Shown in pieces: positions 1 through 9,600 of a stretch of 64,000 nt of DNA. Both the position numbers and the translations under genes were made by a program. This stretch comes from Malurus cyaneus samueli (Eukaryota > Chordata > Aves > Passeriformes > Maluridae): assembly GCA_009741485.1 (NCBI GenBank), contig CM019216.1:47252863-47316862 (forward strand). The letters are read 5' to 3'. Each line of letters starts with the position of its first letter. Within the stretch, counting starts at the first letter, position 1. A model generated the notes under the pieces. It was not told the DNA's origin. It saw nothing but the letters and a program-made list of their open reading frames with translations, and did not search any database.

Positions 1-320
1 TGGAAGAAACCCACACCAGAGCAGGTGGATGTCTCAGAGGAGGCTGTGACCCCATGAAAGGCCTGTGCTGGAGCAAGATCCTGACCAAGACCTGAAAACC
101 CATGGAGAGAGGTGCCCACACTGGAGCAGATTTCCTGGCAGGACCTGTGATGCCATGGACCCACACTGGAGCAGGCTCTCCTTGAAGAACTGCACCCCAT
201 GGAAGAGTGACCCACATTACAGCAGTTTGTGCAGGAGTATTGCCCGTGAGATGGACTCACACTGGAGAAATTTGTGGAGAACTGTCTCCTGTGGGAGGGT
301 CCCCATGCTGGAGGGGTAAG
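1..320 (+). repeat. Degenerate ~48-50 bp tandem repeat
   Basis: About six imperfect units each carry a core like 'cccacactggagcag' followed after about 30 bases by 'ccatgga'. Copies of the core are visible near 12, 66, 116, 163, 211, 255 and 302. The units are well diverged from one another, so the array is old. It is most simply part of the LTR-like element that continues to about 680. Confidence 0.6.
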
Positions 321-680
321 AACTCCTCTCCCTGAGCAGTGCCAGAAATGTGTGATGAACTGACTATAAGCCCTATTCCCTGTCTCCCTACACTACTGGG
401 AGAGCTGGGAATGAGGGAAGGGTGCAGGGAAACTATTTTTAAGGTCTTACTTTACTTCTCATTATTCTGCTCTTATTTTGTTAGTAATACATTCAATTCA
501 TATCTCTAATTTGAGCCAGGTTTGCCGGTGACAGTATCTGTTGAGTAATCTCTCCTGGTCCTTATCTCAACTCACGAATCCTTTGTTACATTTTCTCTCC
601 CCTGTCCAGCTGAGGAGGGGGTGGGGAAGTGGCTTTGGTGAGTGTCTGGCATTCAGCCAGCCTGAACCCACTGCGAGGTC
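1..680 (+). mobile_element. Degraded LTR-like avian repeat (partial)
   Basis: This stretch resembles a repeat found many times in bird genomes. It has degenerate ~48-50 bp tandem units in about 1-320, then a segment with a decayed poly(A)-signal-like stretch near 480-495, then a conserved-looking tail (about 520-680) containing 'ctctcccctgtccagctgag'. The arrangement is that of an LTR or ERV-derived sequence read on the + strand. The left end lies outside the window. No retroviral protein is recognisable; the 84-codon open frame at 65-319 is a by-product of the tandem units. The family name is not assigned because it would need a repeat-library search. The right boundary is approximate. Confidence 0.6.
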
Positions 681-2124
681 ACAGACAGGATATATTATGG
701 ACTTGATTTTGCCAGACACTGGATGCCTGCGGCTCGCCTTGCACCGAGTGAATTTAAGGCACTTGTCACATGACCGACTCTTTTATTAGCTTAGTTGCAG
801 TGGAAAAGGCAGAGCAGCAGCATCAGAAATGGAAAATGATGGCAGGAAAAGTCTGGCAGTTTGTTCCACAGGGGTGATGGAAACAGCTGTTCTGAAAGGC
901 TCTCTGCGGAGGTAATGCAGAGGAAGACACTGAGAGCAAAGGGAAATGAAGATTTCAGAATAATAGGCAATAATAAAAAAAAGCACACATTATTTCTGGA
1001 GCAATATCTGCTCTAAGAAAAAAGGTATCAGCCCATATGAATCACATCTACATACAGGGGGTAATTTAAAGTCATTTTATCAGACAAAGAGAAATAAGCA
1101 TTTCTAGAGAGTGATTCAGCCTTTAGGTAGATGGCATATCTTCTTCTCTTGTGAGACATCTCACATCATGAAATGCAGATGGAAGAGAGCTGGGGCACAA
1201 AGATTGGGCATTATTAGATGGGTCCTTCCAAAAGTTTCTCCTTAAGCTAGGACACTGGAAGTTTGCTCTTAGCTCAGGAAACACTGGGGTTTCTCTCTGC
1301 CTTTCCAGCCATCCACATTTGCAGACATTTTGAGATGCAGCATTATGAAGAAATAGGTAAAACTTGACCCTCACCTGGCACAAAGAGAGGATCTGATGAA
1401 GAACTGCAAACCGATACAAAATCCAGTAAACCCCAAAAAACTCTCTTCACCCTCCAAAACAACGACGATATTGCCACCTAAACACTGCTTAGACCCTGCT
1501 GATTGCAGAGGGCTCCCTCCTGCTGCCAGCCACCAGGTGATGGCCTGCAGAACACTCAGAGCATCACTGAAATGTTTCTGTGAGCCCTGCTGCTTGTATG
1601 AGAACCCATCCTACACTTTGTGCTGGTCTATTCCCCACACACATTCTCTCTATGGATCAGTGACCTCAGTGCCTTTTCAATAATTCAGCCTGTGTGCTCT
1701 GCCTTTGTCATCTTGGGAAAGGAGCCCAATGCAGTACCAAAGAACTGCGCTTCCCAAAGGAAGGAGGAGGAGGAGGTACATGCTACCAGGCTTTCCTATG
1801 TTTGTCACTTCTTTTGTGTAAGCTTGGTTTTCACAGGTGTGTTTGTTTGACCATTGGGATGGTCCTGTCCTACAAAAGTCAAATGCTTTTCAGTGTAAAC
1901 TTATCCCCAAAAGAGACTGCAGCATCAAACTTCCCCGCATGGAACAAAGACATCCTTCCTCTCTGAAGTATTCAGTACACAGAAGTAAGGTATTTTTGCC
2001 CTTTTCAATAAAATTCGACTACAGACATGCAGCCTCCAACACGAGACCACAAAAGACGGTTGCTTTATTTTATTCCCAGGTTTTTAAGCTTCAAGTTAGG
2101 AAATTCAGTCACAAGAGAACTGGC
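681..2124. other. Upstream intergenic DNA, no gene seen
   Basis: Non-repetitive sequence of moderate GC content lies between the LTR-like element and the CpG island. The short open frames here have no recognisable protein features and no splice-supported continuation. Distal promoter elements of CLVS2 may lie here, but none stands out by eye. Confidence 0.5.
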
Positions 2125-2652
2125 TCGGGATGAACAACATCTCGCTACTGTCGCGACCCCGACACCGGCCGCTCGGTGCGAGTCCCGCGGGACGCTCCCT
2201 GGGGGATAAGCCTGACCCACTGACCCGTAGCCCCCCGGACACCGCCCCGCGCCGGGCCACCACCAGCCTCTTCCGGGCACCCCCGGCGGCAGCGGCAGCG
2301 CTGCGGCTCTGTGAAACGCGCCCCTCTCCGCCGTGGGGAGCCCCGCACCCGCTCTGCGCTGCGCTGCTCTGCGCGGGGCACGGCGGAGCGCGGCCGAGGG
2401 CGCAGCGCGGCGGAGCCCGCCGTGCGTGTGCGGGTGCGCGCACTCGAGGCGGGGCCGCGCAGCAGGCAGCCCGCGCCGGCTGGTGCGTCTGCGAGCCGGG
2501 CGTGGAGCGGAGGAGGGCGCGGAGCGGGGACGAGCATCTCCAGGCCGAGCCTCCGTTTGGCTTTCCGGCTCCGCGCCGGCACCAGCACCGGCGAAGTACC
2601 TGCGGATCGGCTTTCTCCTCCTCGCTGGCTTTTTTAGTTTGGTGGTGTGGTG

Positions 2653-2713
2653 CCTTTTTTTTTTCTCCTTTTTTCTTTCTTTTTTTTTTTTTTTTTTTTT
2701 TTTTTTTCCCCTC
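2653..2713 (+). repeat. Poly-T/polypyrimidine tract inside the CpG island
   Basis: A long pyrimidine stretch ends in an uninterrupted run of 28 T (2680-2707), followed by C/T-rich sequence and then CCAG near 2733. It breaks an otherwise GC-rich island. The open frames that run across it, with poly-Phe on one strand and poly-Lys on the other, are artefacts of the homopolymer. Confidence 0.85.
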
Positions 2714-2767
2714 TAAACCCTCCCTCAAATCCAGGGAGACGCTTCCGAAGCGGGGCGAGCGCTGATC

Positions 2768-2775
2768 TTACGTAA
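2768..2775. promoter_or_regulatory. TTACGTAA palindrome (NFIL3/PAR-bZIP type site)
   Basis: This exact eight-base palindrome lies about 500 bp upstream of the CLVS2 start codon, next to a potential upstream start codon at 2776. It matches the known NFIL3 (E4BP4) and DBP/TEF/HLF consensus. Function is inferred from the motif alone, and a chance match is possible. Confidence 0.3.
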
Positions 2776-2940
2776 ATGGTGCTGCTCCTGGAGGGCATCT
2801 CCCCTGCCAGCCCCGGCCGGGGGAGCATCCTCGGGCGCCGCTCGCCCTGCCTAGCGACCGGGCTCCTCGCTGCCGCTGCCGCCCTGCCCGAATCCGCCCC
2901 GGCACGGCAGCGGCACCGGCACCGGCGGGGGCGGGCGTGA
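2776..2940 (+). CDS. Possible upstream ORF, 54 codons
   Basis: An ATG at 2776 opens a 54-codon frame that ends in TGA at 2938-2940, wholly upstream of the CLVS2 start. Its start context has T at -3 and G at +4, which is weak to moderate. The peptide is rich in Leu, Ala and Arg, as expected from GC-rich leader sequence, and resembles no family I know. It matters only if transcription starts upstream of 2776. It is more likely a regulatory uORF, or nothing, than a functional peptide. Confidence 0.2.
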   Translation: MVLLLEGISPASPGRGSILGRRSPCLATGLLAAAAALPESAPARQRHRHRRGRA

Positions 2941-3005
2941 GCACAGCCGCAGCCCGCAGCCCCGTCCCCAGCGGCTCTCGGCGCCTCCGCGGACCGGCTG
3001 CGGGG

Positions 3006-3341
3006 ATGATGCGGCGCGTCGGACCCCGCGGCGGGAGGGCGCTATGTCAGAGAGATAACGCCCTCCGCCAGCAGCCCGGGGCAGTGTCGGTGCGCCCGCG
3101 CGGGACCCGGCTGCCTGGGAGCCGCTCGCATCTCGGCGGACGGACTGGCCGGGCGGCGGGCGGGAGGCGGGCGGCCGGCGGGCGGGGGGAGGCGGGGCGG
3201 GCGTGCGGGGCACCCCGCCTCCGGGAGGCTGAGGAGCGCAGGCAGCAGAGCCGGGGAGGAGGAGGAGGGCAGCGCCATGACTCATTTGCAGGCAGGTCTC
3301 TCCCCGGAGACTCTGGAGAAAGCCCGGCTGGAGCTGAATGA
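3006..3341 (+). CDS. Possible upstream ORF overlapping the CLVS2 start
   Basis: Tandem ATG codons at 3006 and 3009 open a 111-codon frame that runs past the CLVS2 ATG (3277) in a different frame and stops in TGA at 3339-3341. The overlap with the CLVS2 coding sequence is 65 nt. The start has G at -3 and A at +4. The predicted peptide is Gly/Arg-rich and matches no known protein, so any role would be reduction of CLVS2 translation rather than a protein product. This assumes a transcription start upstream of 3006, which I cannot determine. Confidence 0.3.
   Translation: MMRRVGPRGGRALCQRDNALRQQPGAVSVRPRGTRLPGSRSHLGGRTGRAAGGRRAAGGRGEAGRACGAPRLREAEERRQQSRGGGGGQRHDSFAGRSLPGDSGESPAGAE
3044..3058 (+). 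CDS. Minimal upstream ORF, 4 codons
   Basis: An ATG at 3044 is followed by three sense codons and TAA (3056-3058). It lies inside the longer upstream frame that starts at 3006, but in another frame. It ends 218 nt before the CLVS2 start, so reinitiation at 3277 would be possible in principle. No other ATG lies between this one and the CLVS2 start. Confidence 0.25.
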
Positions 3342-3665
3342 GAACCCCGACACCTTGCACCAGGACATCCAGGAGGTGCGGGACATGGTCATCACTCGGC
3401 CGGACATCGGCTTCCTCCGCACCGACGATGCCTTCATCCTGCGGTTTCTGCGCGCCAGGAAGTTTCAGCACTTCGAGGCGTTTCGCCTCCTGGCCCAATA
3501 CTTTGAATATCGCCAGCAGAACCTGGACATGTTCAAGAGCTTCAAGGCCACAGACCCGGGCATCAAGCAGGCGCTGAAGGATGGTTTCCCCGGCGGGCTG
3601 GCCAACCTGGACCACTACGGCAGGAAGATCCTCGTCCTTTTCGCTGCCAACTGGGACCAGAGCAG
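3277..3665 (+). CDS. CLVS2: CLVS2 coding exon 1
   Basis: This exon encodes residues 1-129 and two bases of Arg130. The start ATG has G at -3 and A at +4, and the following residues match the clavesin N terminus, which fixes this start. It contains the CRAL-TRIO-N three-helix region and the first strands of the lipid-binding domain ([13 protein letters not shown]). The donor is AG|GTAAAA. Reading through it gives a stop at once, so intron retention would produce a 130-residue fragment. The exon is GC-rich like the island it sits in. The identity of the exon is certain; only the untranslated part upstream is undefined. Confidence 0.97.
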
Positions 3666-6600
3666 GTAAAAGCAGAGCCACTCGCCCACCTCAACCCCTT
3701 CTTCCCCGGGTAGTGCGTGGGAAAGCCGTGCCAGAGCAGAGGGAGAGAGGGTGGGCAGAAGGGACACACCCGGCGCTGCCCACAGGGGGCTGGGCAGCAG
3801 CCTGGAAGGCAGAGGGAGAGAAGAAAGAAGAAACGTATTTTGTGGCTTAGGGCCCTTTCAACCAGCTCATCCCTTGGGTGAATTTTGGGAGGCAAGTAGA
3901 CACTGCTGGGGTGCTCCTCTCAGCTGTGTGACAGGAGGTTTACACCCTCCTGCCTCCCTTTAGCCGAAGTGAGCTGGCACGTAGATGATGTGCTGATCCC
4001 CCAGACAAAGGCTGGTTGCACTCTGGGCTGGTCTTTCTGCTTCAGCACACACAGAGCTGCTCAGGTGCCATTGGAGAAAAGAGGAGATGCTGCGTGTAGA
4101 ACAGGAGTATCCGTCATGGCTTTTGAGCTGAAAAGTTTGCCTGTGCAGGAAGCTCAGCCTCCGAATCCTTCCCCTCAGCTAAAGAAAGCTCTTCCTGAGA
4201 CACCTGGAAATGCCAGGATGGAAGTTGCTGTAAACACTTCTTTCCCACTCATGCTGCTCCAAATGTCAATTCCCTGCATAATAACATCCAAGCACACAAA
4301 ACTTTAAAAGCAAATTGAAGACTAGTCCCTCGAATAGTTCGTTTCTCATCTGTTTTTGGGAGTGCTCTAGCCTGAAGATGACTTAGAAGGGTAACCCAAG
4401 AGCTGTTTCCCATCAAGTCCCCTTTTAGCAATTGATTTGATTCTAGTATTTGTTTATTTTAAATACCTGGTGGGGTGTCATGCTCAGTTTCTCCTGCAGT
4501 CTAAAACTGTGTCCACAGAGATGGCTTGATTTCTTGATGCTCTAAAACTTACTTCTGTGAGCACTGCATTGTTTTCTTCGGCTGCCAACCTGTGTGCAGG
4601 TTTAGGATCTGAAGCACTTTTTAGTGTGAAAACTTCGAGTCTTGGTGGTTGCCATTCTTTTTGCAGTCAGCACACTGCTGAGCGCTCAGTGCAGGTATGT
4701 TCAGCTCAGCTACTTTGAAACTTTGGGAGGGACTCAAACAGCTGGCAGTGTGGCTAGAAAGGAAAAAATTTGGGGGAGGCATGTTTAAGTTTGCCCTTTA
4801 GGTGTTTGTTTAGCTATCCTCTTGCAGGCTGCGTGGATTGTCACTGCAGTGAACATTGCCACAGTTCCCTGCACCAGTTGGTGTGGGAGCTGTGGACTCA
4901 GCTATGGACAATCTCTGCCCAGAGGGATGCTGGCCCACTTTGGCTTTCCTCTCCTCCAGACATGGCAGCCACACCCCACTGTCTATGGGGACATTTCCTG
5001 GCCTTTGCTAACTTATGAATCAAAGTCTGGGGACTAGGAGAAAGCTGTCTGGCACAAATCAGAACTGCCCACAAGTAGCATCTAGAAAGGAGAGATGCAT
5101 ATATCTAGAGGTTGGGCCACTGTCCTTTTTCTGTTTTGGTTTTTTAGTAGATAGAGAAAAAAGCTGAGTGAGGAGCAGCAGTGATGAGGCTAAAGAATCA
5201 CTGAGCAGGTTTCTTTTCCCACATAAGAATCGGGTCAACTTTTAATTAAAAAAACTACTCCAGAAACTTACAAATCCCTCAGGGAAGAATTGGCAAAGAA
5301 ATGGATGTTTAGGACTTCCATCAAATTGTACGTCTATAAAAGAAAAAAAAAAATGAAGAAGTTTCGTTGTTAAAGGTAGTGTGACCTGCTGTAGACTGTT
5401 CTTCCTTAATAATGAAAAAAATCCTATAGCTTCGTGTGACACTTGCCATATCATCACTCGACTTGATCCTATTCAAAAGAATACCAAGAATTCAAGTGTA
5501 GACAAAAAGTGGCATTTAAAATAATAATTGCCATGTGGAAAGAATAGGTTTATTTTCTTCCGAATGTCAGATGTGCTGATAAAGTACACGATCTCAGCTG
5601 ACATAGCAATATAGTTATTGTGATTTTTTCCATGAAGTCCTATCGGTATGGTTAATATTATTTATGCTATGACAGCAGAGTGGCTGGGGTGCACTAAAGC
5701 ACTTAGTGGATGTGTTTGCAGTCGGGTCCCTAGTGCTTTTGAGCACTGCATGCTCACGGCACGCCGCTCCTCCAGAGCGAGGGATTTGTTTTCAGAAAGA
5801 CCACTCAGACAAAGCGGAGAGAGCTGAAGCCCAGCTGCGGGGAGGGGCTTGCTCCAAGGCACATGACAAGTCGGTGACACATCTGGGAATGGAGCTGGGT
5901 CACTTTCTTTTCTAATTAATTTAGTGCCTTCCATTATCTGATGCTCAGTGGCTGAACCTGGGGAGCATTTTGGGACTTATGCCAAGGCTGCCATGCAATG
6001 TCTCAAGCTTATGCCTTAACTGACTTGAGATCTTGCAGTACATAACCCAGTGCTCCTCTTGCAGCAGCAATGGGAGGATTACTTATTGAAGCCTGTCTTG
6101 TTAGGCCCTCTTTGTATGCTTCATAAACTAAGTTAATAGAGCACAGCAAGCTTCCATATTTATCATACATGTGCAACTTATTATGGCCAGGATGTAACAA
6201 GTAGAAATAAAAAGTTCTCATTTGTTATTTAAATGAATAGCAGACATACTATAGATGATTTGTATAGCACTGTCAGCCTAGGATTTACATAGTTCCAATT
6301 AGAAAGAAAAGTGTGGGAGACAAAAAATTCCTATGATAAAACAAGCCTGTTACTAGATGTTAAATCATTAAATTAAAGCAAGGCCTGAAAACTGTACCAG
6401 ATCTCCTGCCATCTGAACAACCCAATCAGACATGTATTTAAAACAAACAAACAAATAAAGGAAAGGTGAAAAATAGTGTGCTACTAAGTATCCCAGCAGC
6501 TTTTCAGTGGGACCAGCCTAATTCTCCACGCTGTCTGTACTGTAGGGAAAATGAATATCCATGGCATTGCTGCCAGGAAGCTGGATAGCACTTGTGGAGG

Positions 6601-9600
6601 GACCAGGCTTCTCCATTAGCTTCCAGATTGTTGATTCATAACTGCATTTGGCTTGTAGGTGTCTGCGTGCATTTGAAGACTCCTTTTTTCTTAATGTGTC
6701 CAGCTGGTGAAGTTTTTTTAAGTTAATAATACAATTAACTTCAGCTCTGAGCTGCAAGGGATCTGTTGTCAGGCCTGCTCTTCTGTATCTTTCCTGGCAC
6801 CTGGACATACATTCCCTGGGAATATCAGTCCATTTTGATGCTATGTATTTGAAGCCTTTCTGGTATTAATTGTTAATTAATTAATAATTAATTGTCTCAG
6901 CTTTTTCCCTAGAAAGTGCACTAGAAGAATGCAGTGATACCTAGTTCTTGGCAGTGTCACAGTGACCCAGTCAGCTCACACCGTCCTCGGTGAATATGGA
7001 AATCCCCTGCACTTATTCATGGCTGGCTCTGCTGTTGCATCAGCTGTTTTACAGCAGGGCAAAGACTGAGTCCTCTGGTTTGCTTTCCAAACTATGCTTT
7101 CATGTGCACACGTGTTAGAAACTTTTCCTCCTGTTAAGTGAAAATTTAAGCTCTGTTAGGTCTGCTGGTCTGCTCCTCACCTGACAGTAAACAACAGATA
7201 AGATGGCAAGGTATTTTTCAAGCTCTGATGGAGGCAGTATGACAAAATAAATAGCAATGCTAACAGTAGTAAAATATTAACAGTAAAAAAAATCCTGTTC
7301 AGCTAAGTCAGTTTTCGTTTGGAAGTTATATCATTCAAATGATGACTATTAACTGATGTAAACACTGTCATTTTTTCTACAGTTGCTCCTGCTGACTGAT
7401 GCTGTCTTATAGTTTCCTAGTTTTCCCCCAGGTATCCCTATCTGCCTATCATCACCTGCATTTAGACTGCAGGAGTTTTGGCTAGGGCACTTTTTGATCC
7501 ATGTAAAATTTAGATCAGCAGAATCTTCATCTGTGGCTGTGACTGTTAGGCATTGGGCTAATATGTGGCTTATGAATGGTATTAAAACTGAATCTAAAAG
7601 CTAATCTCGTAAAATAGTTGAAATTATTTCTATTCTTCTTTGCATTTTTTGTAACACTGGTACGTTTTGTTTTTAGAATAAGATAGCCCCAGGGCATGCT
7701 GCTGCTGTTTAAGCAGAATAGCCATAAGAGCACTTTCAATCCCCCATCTTTTCCACATTTGAATCTATAACCAGACTGACAAACCAAGGAGATGTGAGAC
7801 ATCATTTCTAAGTACTCCTTTGTGTGTCTTCAGGGCTCTTGTTTTGCTGAAATTCTAAAAATACTGAGCCAGAGCAGTAGCTTAGAAATGGGATAATGGC
7901 TCAGAGGCTTGACCAGCTTTCTCTTTTAAACCTCACTGGCAAAAGAGCTCATTTGACAGAAGCCTGTCCTTGTCCAAATGGTGAAGAGCTTAAAATACAG
8001 ATTGTGTATTCTTTATGTGTTTGAGACCTTCAAGAGACATATGGCTCAAATTCAAGCAAAGAAGGCTTACCATTTATCTTTTCTAGTTCACATCCTGAGA
8101 GGTAGATTCATGCTATTCAGATTTAATTCTCTTAAAATTTCTTAAAATAAGTTAAAATAACTTAAAATTTCTTTCTATCAGGGAGGAGATGAAAAATAGC
8201 CTTGGAGATAGTAGGGCAACTCTGCTAAATCAGATTATCTGTTATTCAGTGCAAAAATGGATTGACTGGAACCAAAATCTGGTTAAACAGATGATATGGT
8301 TGATGCCACTCATCATCAAGAACATAAAGTATTGAAAACAGCTGACACAGCTGGATTTGACATGAGACATCTGTAGCCTGCATTCTCCCTGTCTCTTTAT
8401 GTTGGCCTGGTGGAGATCCCCGTGGGTGGGTACAAGGGGATGCATAGACCACATAACTGAGAAGGTGAAAGATCCTAGTGAATTATTATCAAGAGTTGAA
8501 AATGTCTGCCAGATTTTTTCCCTAGAAATCCTTGGAAATATATTGAATCTGGTTCAGTTCCACAAAAAAAAAAAAAAAAAAAACAAAAAAACCAACAAAA
8601 AAAACAAAAACAAACCAAAAAACTCTCAGATAACTTTTCTGTAAAGGGGAAGTTGCTGCCACTGTTAAATTACAAGACAGTGGGATGCTCAGTTAACTGA
8701 GGTCTTCTGTTCTTGACTAATGAAGACCCCAGTGAGGCATTTCCCTAGAAAGGTCTGTCACCCTTGGGGTAGAAATGGTAGCCATCCCAAAGCATTTGAT
8801 AGAATCACTGTCAGTGTGCCTATTAACTTGTCACACCTTCCCAGGCTCTATTGCTTTAAAGTCAACCTGAATGAAAAATTCCAAGAGGTAGCAGAGTGTG
8901 TCTTGCACACCAGTCTCTGCTTCAGTTAGTCTCAAGCTAGCTTTCACATTAAAAAGGAACATTAAGAGTGCCTTATATATGTGATAGCATATTTCCAGCA
9001 TTTGTTACTCACATTAATAACTGGACAAAAAAACTTGCCTAAGTTTTCCATTGAATTAAGCATGGTTCCATAAATAGAAGGCATTAAATACTTTAAGTAT
9101 TTCTTGATTATCCTAGCAATTAGTAATACCTTGCTAACTACAATATGTCCCATAAGAGTTTGTTTAAACAAGTGAATGCAACTGGATTTAGCCATAAATA
9201 AATTAGGATTTACTTATTCCCAGCCTAACTTCAGGCTGCCACAGAGCTGCACTGCAGTGAATGGGGCCCAGCACACCCTGCATTCCAATGACTGGGGCAG
9301 TCATTGAAACACTGATACCAGGGCAATATGGATGGCTTGCTGTTCCCTAAGGGCACATTGTTACTTAACACAGATTGGTGAGAATGAAAAAATACCATCA
9401 TCTTCTCAGACAGTACACCATAGCCTCTTCAAATTAAAGGCTAATATTTTCTTTTTTTTTTTTTTTTTTTTTTCCTTCGAAGTAGAAAGGCAGTCAAAGC
9501 TGACTTGGACCACATTTATTTCACACTCACTAGCTTATCCTGTTTTCCTCACTTTTGACTGCTCATGTATCTGTATACATATGGAAAGTAATTTCAGTGT

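Larger units (their letters stand above)
2125..3660 (+). promoter_or_regulatory. CLVS2: CpG-island promoter, 5' leader and exon 1 of CLVS2
   Basis: CpG density rises sharply from about 2125 and stays high through coding exon 1, dropping in intron 1. Dense GC-box (Sp1/KLF-type) motifs occur at 3149-3205, with repeated GGGCGG and GGCGGG cores. No TATA box is evident at a plausible distance from the start codon, which fits a broad CpG-island promoter. The transcription start site cannot be fixed from sequence. The island is interrupted by a long T-rich tract at 2653-2713. A palindromic TTACGTAA at 2768-2775 matches the NFIL3/PAR-bZIP consensus. An untranslated upstream exon cannot be excluded. 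Confidence 0.75.

Noticed and set aside
65..319. 84-codon frame at the left edge
   Set aside because: It lies in the degenerate tandem units of the LTR-like repeat, and its His-Trp-Ser-Arg repeats follow from the DNA repeats.
2105..2728. Long minus-strand frame (207 codons) across the CpG island
   Set aside because: It contains poly-Lys from the T tract and Arg/Ala/Pro-rich GC-island composition, as do the overlapping frames on both strands. Lack of stops in GC-rich DNA explains it.
2851..3681. Minus-strand frame of 276 codons opposite CLVS2 exon 1
   Set aside because: It is the complement of the real exon and the GC-rich leader. Its length comes from low stop frequency, and no domain is recognisable.
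8564..8621. A-rich tract considered as the tail of a processed pseudogene
   Set aside because: The sequence upstream shows no recognisable coding remnant and no flanking target-site duplication.
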